Part shown: positions 33,590 through 45,349 of the stretch, in pieces
Layout: each line of letters opens with the position of its first letter
Numbering within the stretch: position 1 is the first letter of the stretch
NCBI GenBank assembly: GCA_029204225.1
Contig: MU832006.1
Coordinates: 1 to 64,000, forward strand
Length of the DNA stretch: 64,000 bases
Source: Diphasiastrum complanatum
Taxonomy: Eukaryota; Streptophyta; Lycopodiopsida; Lycopodiales; Lycopodiaceae
Reading direction: 5' to 3'
Translations under genes and position numbers: made by a program
The notes under the pieces: model-generated
The model's database searches: none
Told to the model about the DNA's origin: nothing
Seen by the model: the letters and a program-made list of their open reading frames with translations, nothing else

Positions 33590-33930
33590 TCATTTGATCT
33601 CGAGCTCATGTCTTTTACATACCTGCATAAAACTAATACAAAGTTAGTTGAATTAGTACAGAGTTTGTATTAGAAAGTTTTAATTGAAACTATTCATAAA
33701 AGATCGAGCGTTTACAATTACTTACGAGTTTACCATTGAAAATGAATCTGAAGTCTAAAAGTACATCATCTTGTAGGAGCAATAGTTCCCGCCGGATGTA
33801 GTTTAGACTCCAATCTTCTTCTACCTCAACACATGTCAAAACGACATCATTGTAAGTAATTTCAATATTTTTTCATTTTGAATGTCCACTGGTTTCCAAG
33901 TCTTGATCGAGTTGCACCCATTTACCTTTA
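33590..33930 (-). pseudogene. C-terminal domain of the fourth gene, element A
   Basis: The minus strand encodes QLDQDLE, then LTCVEVEEDWSLNYIRREL and FRFIFNGKLV, directly followed by a donor GTAAGT (33,725-33,720) and a probable next exon after ...TTATGCAG (near 33,628). Element B has LPLDQDLQMDGH, VEDNWSLSYIRQELV and FIIINGKLV-like text at 43,771-43,975. The strand-helix pattern recalls ubiquitin-like (beta-grasp) modules, but that is only an impression. Confidence 0.5.
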
Positions 33931-33969
33931 TTTTTTTTCCATCTTTGATAATGGAAGCATAAGCTCAAC

Positions 33970-34865
33970 ATTTATTTTTCAATTTGATAATGGAAGCACA
34001 TGGAAGACATTTTAATTCTGCATTCTATTTCTCCATCTGATTTTTTGTCCCAGCCTTCATCCATAAGTTCAGATAATAAACTATCTGATAAATTTTTGCA
34101 TACAAACATCGTTGGGGTTTTGTGTACATTGACACTTGAAAAGAAATCCACAAATATATTCAAGGAAATAAACAAACTCAATCTGACTGTTTTTTATCCC
34201 GTGCTCATTTTTAATGAATTTTTTACATCATTATATATCCCCCACTTTCAAAACTAGGTAATGGAATTGGTACTATTTGTCCAAATTTTTCGTTTGTATC
34301 AGGAATATACATTGATTCATAAAAAAAGATTCCACTATCAGCTAGATCTTTGGTAGTTCTACCTCGATATTGCAACTGTCCAATATCAGTGTGAATAACA
34401 TCTAACACACCTGCTAAAGATCCACTCGGCTCCCATTCATTTATGTTGGATGGATATAAATATGCAAGAGAAAAATGATTAGATTGGCAAGTTTACTATT
34501 AGATATTTATGAATGACAAAAATCAAAGTATCAAAAATATCAATACTCACAGTTGTTTTTTTTGTGATCCTGACGGTTGAATCCTTGCACATTTATCTCT
34601 GAATGCATATATACATGTTGGACTAGAATTTCAGAAATAGATTTTCCTCTGATGATGTTCTGAAATCCAAAATTTTGGCCTTCCAATAAGATCGAAATGA
34701 TAATTTTGACATTTTCCTTTTTCGAAATGCTCCTCTTGATGATGGATGCATCAAAACCCAAGAGTTTTTTGAATATTTTCTTGGCACCCATAATCCATTA
34801 TCATCTATCTCGTTGAATAGAAGCACAGAGTCGATTGAGGAGCATGGCTCCCTTGATGGCGCCAT
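33970..34865 (-). pseudogene. Fourth gene N-terminal part, shares its N-terminus with Z, element A
   Basis: Start ATG at 34,865 (MAPSREPCSSIDSVL...NGLWVPRKY), paralogous to the Z start in element B (MALRRPRSTIDSVI...NWIPKKY). Later text ISEILVQHVYMHSEINVQ precedes an intron at 34,462-34,550 (GTGAGT; the acceptor AG is now AT). The next exon has LYPSNINEWEP, LDVIHTDI and KDLADSGIFFYES, then SLFISLNIFVDFFSSVNVHK. Each block has a close match in B. Frameshifts and stops are frequent. It is convergent with the Ulp1-like exons. Confidence 0.65.
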
Positions 34866-35030
34866 TCGTAATTTGCATGCAAAAATTTGAAACAATGAAC
34901 TATGAATCTAATAATTTGCGTAGACAAAAGGCCATGAATCTGAAAAAAAAAAAGTGTTGGCAAAAATTTGAAATACTGATCTATTTGGCACCACAAATTA
35001 ACTCTGGTTATCCTTGTTAACCATGGTTTG

Positions 35031-35512
35031 ACAATGCATATACATTAATGGTACATCGATTTTCTCATCTCAACCATCTGTCATATTCATTTTTTATATC
35101 TTTGAGTCTCTTCGGGCAGTGATGAGCTAGAAGGACAGGCCTCATCAACCAATAGCATTTCCACATGCTACCCGATGAAACAACAATATATTTAAAAAGT
35201 TTTTATTTTATTTATATTTGAAAAATTCTACGTTACGTAGAACCCTGAAGCTAAGGTTTCAATTGGTCCACATGGCAACGAAAATAAGAAAAAAAAATAA
35301 AAAAAAACATCTTTTTCAAAGGCCCTCGTCGGGCTCTAAGTTTCTCTAATGTAGAAACCTCAAAAACATTAGAAGCCATGAAAAAAATGATTAGTACTTT
35401 CAACATAAGGATGATTGAAGTACTCTCTTTTTTCAAACAAGAACTTCTACTCAATGTTTTAGATATTGACTCATATGGTAATGATTCTTCCTCATTATCA
35501 TTCACAATGATA
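35031..35512. other. No gene recognised
   Basis: Spacer between element A and a minus-strand Copia element. It contains GGCCCTCGTCGGGCTC followed by TTTCTCTAATG (35,322-35,352), resembling GGGCCCTCTTTGGGCCC and TTTCTCTAATG at 38,714-38,743. Confidence 0.4.
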
Positions 35513-37222
35513 TCATTCACATCCTATTTTGAACTCTTCCCATACTTCTCTTCGTCTTGACTTGTAACTATCTCCCTCACCAAGTCTCTTGATAGAACCA
35601 TTTGATTTACCCTCTTTATGAAGACATGTGACTCCACTTGCTGGAAAAATGACTTTCTTGGACTCATCACAAAAGAATGTAGAAGAACCACCTCCTTCAT
35701 GCATGCACCTAGCAACATATTTTCCCATATCATCAAAGAAATCATTAACAACAATCTTTTCCAAGGAAGAACCTTCACCTCCATTGATGAAGTCAGCTCT
35801 TTCCTTACCTTTTGCATGCTTGCACTTGCCATGAAGAACCATTGAAGAACCATCATTATCCTCATTACTAGCCAAGTTAGCACAAAGATGAACATCTCCA
35901 AGAAGCATATTAGATCTTGACCTAGATCTAGCATAAGGAAGCTTTTTAGACTTTGCATAAGATCCACCAATCTTATTGATGCTAAAAGGAAACTTTGGAA
36001 AGTTGAGACCAATCTCCTTTTCCATTCCATCCTTTTTGTTAGCCATAACAAAAGCATCAAGCTTGAAAAGTTACCTTGTCTATTGCCCCTAGGAACCAAG
36101 ATTTCTTCCTTTGTAATGAAACAAGCATCACCACCAAACTTTACCATGTATCGTTTTTTAGAAAATTCTTTGAAAGTGAAGGAATGTAAAGAACACCATC
36201 AAGTCTTGCTTTCCTATTAGTAGAGAGACAAATAGGAATTGAACCAATATCTTCAATCACACACTCACCACCATTAGCCATGTGAATTGCTTTCTTGGCT
36301 CCATCATAAGTGACCAAAGAAGTCAAGAACTCCTTGTGACTAGTCATGGGTTAACTAGCTCCACTATCAATCCACCATGAATCTTTGTCACCTTCACTTG
36401 ATATTGGACTTGAAGAACACATCAAAAGAGAATCACCACCACGTAGATCCTCATCATTAGTAGTAAAGTTGATTTGCTTGCTACCTTCATCTCTTTGCTT
36501 CTTCAAACGTTCATTTGCAAATGCCCTTTGATTCCACAATAAAAGCATTTCAACTTAGACTTATCTTTCTCTTTGCCAAAAGAAAAAGTCTCACCGATCT
36601 TGCCCTTTATACCACTTGCCTTTGCCTTTGCCTTTGCCTTTGCCTTTGCCTTTGCCTTTGCCCTTAAACTTGCCTTTGACTCTTGCAAATCCACAATACT
36701 TGGCAAAGTCTTTTGAATAACAAAACTTTGAACAAGATTAGCATGATCATCCAACAAGCCATTAAGTATAACTTGAACAAGTTCTACCTCCTTAATGCTT
36801 TCATCAATACATGCTAACTCATCATTGAATGCTTTAACCCTCAAAACAAAAGCATGAGTACTCTCTTCCTTCTTTTGTAAACTTTGAAAGATTTTCCTCC
36901 TAAGAGTAAGCACTCTTGATGTAGACTTATATTCATAAAGCTTCTTCAAAGCTTTCCAAGCCTCCAAAGATGATGTGCACTTACCAATTTCCTTGAGAAG
37001 TTCATTGGTAACATTCATCTTAATCATGTGTAGAGATTTCTTTGCTCTCTTGTCATACCTCACTTGATCTTGTTGAGTTGTTGGTCTCTCCTCCAAACCT
37101 ACAACAATATTTAAAACATCATTCATCTCAAGAAGTGATTCAATCCTCGCTTTCTATAATGAGTAGCTACTTGAGGTAAGCCTATCATTGCCTTCCAACA
37201 TGAATCCACCACTTGTAGCCAT
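35513..37222 (-). pseudogene. Copia gag and protease region (minus strand)
   Basis: Gag starts at ATG 37,222 (MATSGGFMLEGNDRL); a TAG then interrupts ARIESLLEMND. It continues SLHMIKMNVTNELLKEIGKC, SRVLTLRRKIFQSLQ and an (AK)n run from a hexanucleotide repeat, to a zinc knuckle start CFYCGIKGH. A frameshift at about 36,520 breaks the knuckle. The protease signature WWIDSGAS, then MTSHKEFL, lies at 36,370-36,320, followed by LDGVLYIPSLSKNFL. From 36,046 the frame becomes low-complexity and unlike pol. Integrase and RT are absent, so this is an internally deleted element with its 5' end at the primer site 37,811. Confidence 0.8.
36618..36662. repeat. (TTTGCC)n hexanucleotide repeat
   Basis: About seven units within gag, coding Ala-Lys on the minus strand. 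Confidence 0.9.
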
Positions 37223-37810
37223 GTTGCAATGACTTGATCTTCTTCTTTCAACATGTTCCAATGCACAAAGCACTCTCTTGAATGTCAACAAATGAACTCA
37301 AGAAGAATCTCAAAGATATGGAACCTCTCAAATCTCTTCTACACTTCTAACTAGAAAATCAACACATAGAATAGTAAAATCTTGATCAACCTATGATCTA
37401 TCCTCAATCTAATGATTCTTGCCACTTCTTAAGATTAAAACACACTCAAATGAAGTTCAGTAACCTCACAAACTAGAGATCCAATCAAAATTAGGGTTAT
37501 GACAAAATCCCAAAAAATTGAATATGTCAAATTCTACATGCAATTTCAAAAAATTTGATATATCATCCTATAGCCTCCAATGAGACCTTCATAATGCACT
37601 AAAAAGCGGCCAATTCTAGTAAACCAAGTGTGAAATCAGAATTGATCAAGTATATAAACCTATATTGAGTTTTGACCTTCAGAAGATCAATTCTACATGT
37701 GCGAAAATGGAGATTTTTGAGTAGAAATCAATCTAGCATGCTCTAGCATTGGTAACTCCTCCAATTCTTTGCTAAACATGGCTGATCCTTTCGTAACCTG
37801 AAACACAATA
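37223..37810 (-). other. Copia untranslated leader
   Basis: Non-coding interval between the primer site and the gag start. Confidence 0.5.
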
Positions 37811-37905
37811 GCTCTGATACCATGTGAAAGATTTCAGATCATTTAAGATCCAATCCATGTCCCTGACCTTTGGTTACAAAAAGGAGCAAACCAACAATCC
37901 TGCCA
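37811..37905 (-). other. Primer-binding site and LTR end of the minus-strand Copia
   Basis: TGGTATCAGAGC on the minus strand (37,822-37,811) abuts an LTR end reading ATCTTTCACA. Only about 80 bp of LTR are left before Gypsy sequence begins near 37,905. Confidence 0.65.
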
Positions 37906-37917
37906 ATATACTACTTT

Positions 37918-38020
37918 CACCATTGATTGGGGGACGTACGCGTATACGCGAATGCCCCTTGGTCTTTGTAATGCACCTGCTACATTCCAATGTATGATGA
38001 CAAATATTTTTCAAATTGCC
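37918..38020 (+). pseudogene. Gypsy reverse transcriptase fragment
   Basis: Encodes IDWGTYAYTRMPLGLCNAPA followed by TFQCMM and IFQIAK, the RT block normally reading WG.YAY.RMPFGL.NAPATFQ. About 33 residues only. Confidence 0.75.
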
Positions 38021-38371
38021 AAAATAATTTAATAAAAATTCGCGAGCTCTAGATCTTCCAATGCTCGGCTTGCATGGAATATTTCCTATTTTACCTGATA
38101 ACTTGTCATTTTTTTTTATTTTAACGTGGCCTTTATGTAAGCCTACTTTGGACAACACATCCTCTAATCTGGAAATAGCTTCCTTTGCAGCCTCTGGCTC
38201 GGAATCCCATGCAAACAAGATGTGAAGATATATTATTTTTTCTATAATACGCACCTCCACATGCAATGTACAAATATGATCATTTCGTAGAGGAATCGGT
38301 AGTACAGGTTTCCAATTAGGATTTTCTCGATCTCTTGATGAGCGGAGCATATTCTGGTGACAGATCCACAT
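38000..38371 (-). pseudogene. Z gene internal fragment (third copy)
   Basis: The minus strand encodes RENPNWKPVLPIPLRND, CTLHVEVRIIEKIIYLHILF and AISRLEDVLSKVGLHKG. Its start matches RENANLNWKHVLLITL at the equivalent place in Z of element B (about 47,280), but this fragment is better preserved and extends further. It shows what Z encodes beyond the HPCLYC motif. Flanked by Gypsy RT on the left; not attached to other element genes. Confidence 0.5.
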
Positions 38372-39081
38372 GAAGATGATAAAGCTTTGTCATCAGTACA
38401 ATAGTATAGTAACAAACAACACAATGACAATAACAAAGCTGGAGATGGCGCTAACGACTCTGCTGGAGATAGACATGGCGTAGGCTTTTCTCAGAAATGT
38501 CACTCCTAATTCAAATTTTTGAGTGTTCCCAACTATTAGGAGGGTTGAAAATTATATTTTAACTATGGTTAAACACCGGTGAAGTTTGATGTGACTAAAC
38601 TAAGGTGCATTCATTTACATGGAAAGTAGTGCGGGCAGATGCGTAAAGAATTTAGAAAATGATATTATAATTACTTTATAGTTATTTTTCTCTCTCCTAC
38701 ATGGCATTTCTTATAGGGCCCTCTTTGGGCCCATATTTTCTCTAATGCTTCTTATGATGCAATCATTAAGAGGGAGTCTTATGAAGGAAAGAGAAATGGA
38801 AGATTGGTTATTGGGACGATCCAAGGCATGGATCTCACATCTCTTCATCAACTCAAATGATTCTATGATTATGAATTGATCACTCATAATCGAGATGGCA
38901 AAAGGTTGGTTGGAGAAGACTACATGGAGCAAATCGAGAGGTAATTTCTTCAAGGCAAGGGAAATCTCATTGGTGAGCTTATTGAGGTTTGTTATGGACT
39001 CAAGAGGGCTGGATTTATTAGGTTTGATACTCATCTTCACCTACTCTACTTCATGTTGGATGAAAAGTTTGAATCTATCTT
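38372..39081. other. No gene recognised
   Basis: Spacer; holds a GGGCCCTCTTTGGGCCC palindrome-like word (38,718-38,733). A minus-strand frame at 38,477 starts like a signal peptide but stops after 27 codons. Confidence 0.4.
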
Positions 39082-40153
39082 TTGATTTATGATGGTGCCA
39101 CCAATGACATTGTTTTCACTAACCTTTGTGGAAATTCGAGATCAAGCATTGATGAGATCTTGTTGTTGGATCTAGATCATATGTTTGAGAGGGAATATAT
39201 CCAGAGGTTTAGGTTTGAATATATTCATATCTTTGATATCTTTGATGTTCAAGAGAAAGGTAAGCAAGTGGAAGCGACTCACTTTGCTTTACTCACATGT
39301 TTTGGAGAATCTTCTTGTGTAGATGATGCTATGCAAGTGGATATTGGTTCTCATGGTTTTCATGCTGGAAAATCAAATAATGGATCTGAAAAACAAAGTT
39401 TGTTGAATGACTTTGATGGTCAAGAGGAAGATCAAGAGGTTGGTCTCAAAGGGCTTCAACAACACAAAAGGAAATGTGGCAATTTGGAGCTAGTCAAGAG
39501 TATCAAAGGAAGGTTAATTGGCAAAGATGTTTTGGATCTGTTTTTGAAGGAGTTTTTAAACTCAAGTAATGTCAAAGGAGTAGCAAGGAAGTGTTGTTCA
39601 AGTTTACTTTACTTGTTCTATCTCACTCATGTTTGAGCAATTTCATGTGGATGTGTGCAAATTGTCAAGATATGGACAAACTAGCTACATTGTCTTGCAA
39701 TATCTTATTGTTGGATTTGTACTAGCATTCTTGGCTGGTTTTGCTAATGGAAATGAAGCTATTGGAGGTCCATTATGTCACTCATTCATGTCCAAGTCGT
39801 CAATTGTTGATGACATCTTGTGGCAAGATGGAGATGGAGGCTCATTCATGGAGTTTTATGGTGGAGACATATCAAGAAAGGACAAAGTTGAAGGAGACAA
39901 GCAAGCAAATCGTCATCACTCACATTTATTGTTTGGTTGCTGTAATTATCCAAAGAGTTCAAAGTTTGAAGCATGGAGGAATCATTTCATTCACATTCTA
40001 TTTGGTTCTTCATGTTCTAATTATATCTTGATGTGTAAAATTCATGTAAGAAATAGTGAAGCATCCAATTTGGACACTATTCTCTATATCAATTATGGAA
40101 ACTACTTTAGAACATTAGAAAGAGATCTATACTTAGGATGTAGATCATTCTAA
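39082..40153 (+). pseudogene. Degenerate Copia derivative, sister of 1-1260
   Basis: From 39,256 the frame encodes KGKQVEATHFALLTCFGE, DAMQVD, NDFDGQEEDQEVGLKGLQQH and GNLELVKSIKG, all present at 570-825. It continues KGVARKCCSSLLYLFYL and (after a frameshift) HVDVCKLSRYGQTSYIV and LAFLAGFANGNEA, as at 960-1150. The beginning resembles a Copia RT N-terminus. Later parts carry no polymerase motifs, so the family seems to have propagated as an internally deleted form. Followed by a polypurine tract and LTR. Confidence 0.65.
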
Positions 40154-40193
40154 AGTTGGTTCAAAGTAGTATGGTTAAAACTATGCCAAAACT

Positions 40194-40638
40194 AGTTGAA
40201 GAGGGAGTGTGAGAAATTTCAACAAGTTTAGTCATATTTTGGTAAATTGTCAATTGAGGCCAAAACTCATTTTAGAATTAGAGATAAGCTTTTTGAAGTT
40301 ATATTAGTTTAAATACATTCAATAAACACTTTTTGAAAGTGTGGGAAAGTTGGTAGTCGAGTTTGAGAGAGATTCAAATGTGAACTTTGGGTACATTGAA
40401 TCTAGACCCAAAAATAGTAGGATTTACATTTTGGAGAGAAAGCCAAGTGGCGAAATGGGGTTTGGACCTAGTATATATTGTTGTAACTCATGGAGAAAGG
40501 GATCTTCTCTCTTCTCTCTCTCATTCATCGTTATACATGGTTCTCTTTGGGTTCTACTACTCATTGGTGCACTCTCAATTGTTCATAGGTTCTTGAAAAT
40601 TTTTATTCATTGCACAAGGACTAAGAGAAGGTTTCACA
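40194..40638 (+). repeat. Polypurine tract and 3' LTR of the Copia derivative
   Basis: GAAGAGGGAG (40,198-40,207), then TGTGAGAAATTTCAAC...GGTTTCACA (about 40,208-40,638). Inverted TGTGA/TCACA ends. Homologous to 4394-4923 but without the long CT run. Confidence 0.7.
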
Positions 40639-41977
40639 TTTCATAAAATAGATTGCTTACACATATTTTTTTATTGTTTGATATTAATTAACACCAACAT
40701 CTTTGTGAATAACATTTGTATTATACATCCACATTTATAGCTCAAAGCCAATTTTGGAGCCATTAGGCTCCTAGATGTCCCTATTCCACATGGAAACTTC
40801 AAGAGTATGAGTCTTTATTTTAAGAAGAAACATTCTTATCCTACTTGATATCCAAAAATTAGCTATGGTTGCACATGTTGACCTATGTTTTAACTTCATT
40901 GATAATTCACAACATCTAATAAGTCACCATTTTGCCTAAATTTGCAATGCATTTCCAAGTTGCTAGGTCAAACAAACTCATATGACATGATGACATATTG
41001 ATAAATATTGCAAAAAATTGTCAACTCCAAGGTCCACAAAAGTTTTTCAAATAGTTAACTCCTTGTGAAGTCTATTATCTTTCAAGGAGAGCACTTTAAA
41101 CTCTTGAAAAGTTAACTTGGACCCATTTTGGCACTTGCTCTCATAACTCTCTTTTTATTTTCTCTCATAAATTCCTTCTGAATGAGAACAAAGATGTAAA
41201 CTTGTCAATCCAGAGTGTTATTTGTGTTTTTATCTTTATATAAAACAAGCCAAAATGTACCATACTTGTTAGAACCTTTCGGAAAAAGACCTTGCCTAAA
41301 CGATACCCGATACTAATTGTTGCACTTTAGATGCAAAAGAAGAATCTAAACACGTGACAACTAACTCACTACTTGTTCCAAACTCATGACCTATCATTTG
41401 TTGACACTCTCCTTGATGAAGCATATTGAAAAGGATGCATGCAAATTAATGGCCTTATATATGCCATTACGACATAATACTTTTAGTTCTTGACTGGACT
41501 GAGGTGATTAAAGCAATTGTAGGAAAATTGCTGGGAAAGTGAGCCATTGAATAGACTTTGTATGATGAGAACTACAAATCGATTGCCTGGGCAAGTGCAC
41601 TTCAAACTTCAACCAACATTTATTTTTGTGCATAGCTTGAAAGCTTGGAACATAAGTTCATTCCAAGAAGTTGTCATTATTTAAAAAAAAAATTATTTGA
41701 TCTATAGTATTCAAAAGTCTGGAAGCCCCAAGATAGGTGTCTCCTCTCTTTTGATATTTCTACACCTAGAATTAAATCTAGGGTTGGCTGATAAAACAAT
41801 GGCACTTTGATTATCACAAAATAAAGTTATAGCAAGTCAAAGGTATTAGCTGAAAATAGTGCTATAATATTTTAATAATGCAAAAGGGAGGTTTGCATGC
41901 ATTCTTATAAGGTCCTTTTGGAGCTCAAAACTCCTCTAATGAGTATGAACATGAAATTTGATTGTCCAATTTGGAGC
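40639..41977. other. No gene recognised
   Basis: AT-rich spacer with no motif and only short ORFs. Confidence 0.5.
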
Positions 41978-42250
41978 TCATAGAATCGGTGCAGGAGTTA
42001 ATGCTTTTTTTAATTTCTCAAATGCTTCTAATGCCTCAATCGTCCAGATAGGTACAATGGTCAACTTATATATAGGTCGTGCCAAATCCGCAAAGAACAA
42101 AATGAATATCCGATAATAGTTTGCATGACCCATATAAATATAAACTCCTCGAATTGTTCCTAGTGGCGACAGCTCCATAATGACTTTGATTTTAAAATAA
42201 TCCATAGCAATCGATTCAGACTGATATCTGAAAGTAAGTTTCTCAACCAT
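41978..42250 (-). pseudogene. Gypsy RT/RNase H connection fragment
   Basis: The minus strand encodes GHANYYRIFILFFADLARPI and EALEAFEKLKKALTPAPIL, the block between RT and RNase H in Gypsy pol. Only 90 residues, no flanking Gypsy domains. Confidence 0.75.
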
Positions 42251-42287
42251 ATTGTTTTCTTTGTAGCCTTAGAGCTGTGAGATAGAG

Positions 42288-43717
42288 CTATCGAAGTTTG
42301 CTTGTGACTGCTCCATGAACATATAAGTTGAGGAAGAATGTAAATCCAGAAGTAGATTTACGAGTGTCTACATCTCCTACCCAACTTCCATCTAAGTAAC
42401 CATTGAGAATATTGAGATTGTCATTGTTGGCTCCTCCATAACAAATGCAAAAGTCCATAGTAACTCGAAGATATCTCATGACTCTGATAAAAGCCTTCCA
42501 ATGTGTTATACCAAGATTGGTCATATACTGACTTTAGGAACTGATTGCAAAAGCTATGTCTGGTCTGGTAGAGATCATCGATTACATAAGGGATCCTATT
42601 ATTGATTGATAAGGATACTCACACATCTGCTCCTCTTTGATTGTTTGGGGACACTGGTCCTTCAACTTAGTCTTTGATTATATCTGATTAAGACATTGTG
42701 AATGTATCTTTGCTGAGAAATATAGATTTTTTCATCTTGAAACAAATAGTTGTTCTTCTTGAATATTCGTCAGTAAAGGTAATAAAATACTTTGCATCTA
42801 GCAATGACAGAGTTTGCATTGGACCACATATATCTAAATAAACAACGTCTATCTTTTGCTACATGCCTATGACTTGATCTAAATGGAATCCTAGTCTGCT
42901 TTCCAAAAATGCAACTATGATAGACAGGGAGGTTGACTTTGTCAGATGGATAGTCGAGATCAAGTGCTAGGGATCATTTAGACATGTATGAAACAAATGT
43001 ATGATTCAAGTGTCCTAATCGATGATGCCATAGTAATGCTTTATTGACAAGAATAGAAGTTTTCAAGGCTTGACTATTATCAAAATAGCAGTGTGCCAAT
43101 CTATATAAGTTTCCATGCCTCTTGCCGACGAGTGCAAGGATCTTACTTGTCCTATCGATAATTTGGCATTGCTCAGACTCGAACTCTACTTTATGACCTA
43201 AATTAGTGATTCTACTTACTGATAGCATATTTGTAGAAATTTTAGGGACATACGAAACATTTGATAGTAGTTTGAATTGATCATGGTAGAATTTCAATGT
43301 TATAGTGCCTTCACCTTCGATATTGTGAGTGCTAATATCGTCGCCAAGATGAGCGTACTTCTTTGTACTGTAAGGCGTATAGGAGTGAAAATGTTCACGA
43401 TGACTAGTCATATGTTGAGTAGCTCCAGAATCCAAAAACCAAGAATTATCCAATAGTGCTTTTCAGTCTTTGACCATAAATGCTCCTTCGTCCATGTCGA
43501 TGTCGGGAGGTGCTATGACTACATTTGCCTGTTGATCAGGTTGCTTGCTGGCATTCTTTGCTTTGAGAAACCTACAATTCTGGATGTCATGATTAGTGCG
43601 CCTGAAACACTTATGGACTATTTTTTTTTTTTTCGATGGGAATGCAAGATAGTTCGAGATATTGAATGTAGAATTAAGAAATCTTCTATGATATTTTGTT
43701 ATTGCATTCCGAGACAA
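42288..43717 (-). pseudogene. Copia element core with internal deletion
   Basis: In minus-strand order: a zinc-knuckle-like CFRRTNHDIQNCRFLKAKN (third Cys of the consensus replaced), protease WFLDSGATQHMTSHREHF, pre-integrase region LSNVSYVPKISTNMLSV and LLWHHRLGHLNH, a short integrase piece (LDAKYFITFTDEYSR, about 42,800), then a jump to the RT/RNase H end (MRYLRVTMDFCICYGG, GDVDTRKSTSGFTFFLN). Most of integrase and RT is deleted. Its 5' side (43,717) abuts element B. Confidence 0.85.
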
Positions 43718-43770
43718 ATGCTTAGCTTACATTCAGCTACCAGAGATGGAAACAAATAAGTGGGACTTGG

Positions 43771-44150
43771 ATGCCACTAGATCAAGACCTTCAAATGGAT
43801 GGTCACACAGATCGAAAAGAAGTCCACATTTTCAACAATGAAGATATGCTAACTACGATTGAAGTGGAGGATAATTGGAGCTTAAGTTATATTAGACAAG
43901 AGCTGGTCTTAATGCACTATGAAATTCTACCTGAACACTTCATATTCATTATCAATGGAAAGCTCGTAACATTTTCTTGTGATTTGCAAACTAGCCAATC
44001 ATTATATATGTAAATCTACTCAAAGAATAACCAAATTAACAAGTTGCTTATCTTTCATGCAGATACAAAAAAGACAAGAAAATACAACACTCTGCAAGGA
44101 TCTTCCAACATATATCAACATTGTAGAAGAACAATGACAAGTCATACAAT
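43771..44150 (+). pseudogene. C-terminal domain of the fourth gene, element B
   Basis: LPLDQDLQMDGHTDRKEVHI, then TTIEVEDNWSLSYIRQELV and INGKLV match 33,930-33,726 of element A. The donor after INGKLV has decayed from GTAAGT to GTAACA (43,968). A probable next exon starts after ATGCAG at about 44,060 and ends at a TGA near 44,136. The N-terminal part has been removed by the Copia insertion. Confidence 0.55.
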
Positions 44151-44334
44151 CAATTGTACAAATTGATATTTGTATTCAATAAAATATCACCCAAATTTGG
44201 GGATTTTGTACAATTGTGCAAATAATTCTTTTTCTGTATATACTATATATCGGTATTTCACTGTATCTCTATAATTCTATATCAGTATAAAACTATGTCT
44301 ATCTATTCAGCTTGGGTATTTACAAATTTTCCAG

Positions 44335-44690
44335 CCTCATTTAGAATCTGAACATCATCTGGCTTAGATGGCCCAGCAGCAGTCTTTGGTCCAACAGTTG
44401 ACTTGGCCAATAGACTAAAGATGAGCTCTTGTCGAAACCTGTACACTTCACCAGCTGTATAATCACGGAGGAAAAAGTACAATAAACAATATATTAGATG
44501 AATATTTATAATAAACGATATATTACATAAAGATTAAAGAGAAAGAAAACTAAATAGCTCACCGTCAAAATATCAACATCCTCTTGAAGAATGTACCACT
44601 CAAAAAATAAGTTGGCATTGTAAAGAGTACACCATGCACAGCTAAATGAGTAGTTTTGTTGGGTGTCTGCAGTACATTCAACTAATTAAT
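44335..44690 (-). pseudogene. Ulp1-like C-terminal exons, element B
   Basis: After an acceptor TGTACTGCAG the minus strand encodes QQNYSFSCAWCTLYNANLFF and EWYILQEDVDILT, then a GTGAGC donor. The next exon has YTAGEVYRFRQELIFSLLA and soon stops (about 44,335). Same Gln...Cys arrangement and intron placement as 32,798-33,355. The acceptor AG of the second intron has decayed, and the repeated C-terminal tail of A is missing. No H3-like sequence lies between these exons and the promoter, so the 5' part has been deleted. Confidence 0.55.
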
Positions 44691-45349
44691 AACGCAGAAA
44701 AGCGATATGTGATGAAAATTCGAGGAAAAAAAAAGTGAAAATGACCTCCATGTTCGTGACCTTGTGCCCTCAAATTTTCGCACGTGTGGTCACACTTGCG
44801 AGTTTCGTACAACCCAGTCAACGATTGCCACTTGGCATTCACACGTGGGTATCTAGAAGCCCAATGAGACCTCGACATGTGCCATGTATGGCCCAATCAA
44901 TTCTTGACACCTGGCGACTGGACGACTTCGCTCGTGTGGTTGTTCATTGCCAATTGGAGGATGACATGTGGACAATTGACCGTTTGACTCACACGTGTGA
45001 AACAACTATAAAGGGCACAGTTCCCAATTTTTTTTTTCAAATCTTTCTTTCTCAATTTTCGGTCATATCGGTTCTATGCGCGCCTGACTTGTAGTTCTAT
45101 GAACTAGAACATGACACGCGCACAAGAGCGATATCTAACCCCTCAGTCCGTAAGAGGATTTTCACTTTTTTTTTCTTAGAATTTTTGTCACATATCGCTT
45201 CTCTGTGTGCCCCGTTTGCTCCCTCATTGTCTTGTCTCTCTGTGTGCACACAAGAGTGATACTATGACCGTACATATTGCTTCTGTGCATGCATAGTGTA
45301 CTCCTTTTTTATGGATAGTCCCCTCTCGCACAAAACCAATACTAGGCAA
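44691..45349. promoter_or_regulatory. Divergent promoter of element B
   Basis: Contains GCACGTGTGG (44,780), ACACGTGGG (44,842), ACATGTG motifs and ACACGTGTGA (44,991), as in element A. TATAAA at 45,007-45,012 faces X. The X leader has ATATCGGTTCTATGCGCGCC and ATATCGCTTCTCTGTGTGCC. The minus-strand side has CATATCGCTTTTCTGCG (near 44,700). Confidence 0.6.
45007..45012 (+). promoter_or_regulatory. TATA box of X in element B
   Basis: CTATAAAGGG lies 340 bp before the proposed ATG, a spacing close to element A. Confidence 0.5.

Larger units (their letters stand above)
23550..35030 (+). mobile_element. Composite element A: four-gene mobile element, decayed and interrupted
   Basis: Units in order: Z C-terminal part (+), X (-), divergent promoter, H3-like gene (+), inserted retrotransposons (28,500-32,612), Ulp1-like 3' exons (+), and a fourth gene (-) with a Z-like N-terminus. 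The same order is found inverted at 43,740-48,744 (element B), with homologous exons and shared introns. The left end is cut by the Gypsy element. The right end is estimated from the fourth gene's leader. No terminal inverted repeats were confirmed. I do not recognise the family. The plus orientation is taken from the H3-like gene. Confidence 0.6.

Noticed and set aside
23550-35030. Direct assignment to an endogenous giant virus
   Set aside because: Histone and protease genes would fit, but conserved spliceosomal introns, plant-type promoters and no viral core gene (capsid, polymerase, packaging ATPase) argue against calling it so.
38336-38477. Secreted small protein with signal peptide on the minus strand
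   Set aside because: The hydrophobic frame stops after 27 codons, and the neighbouring sequence is better explained as a Z fragment.
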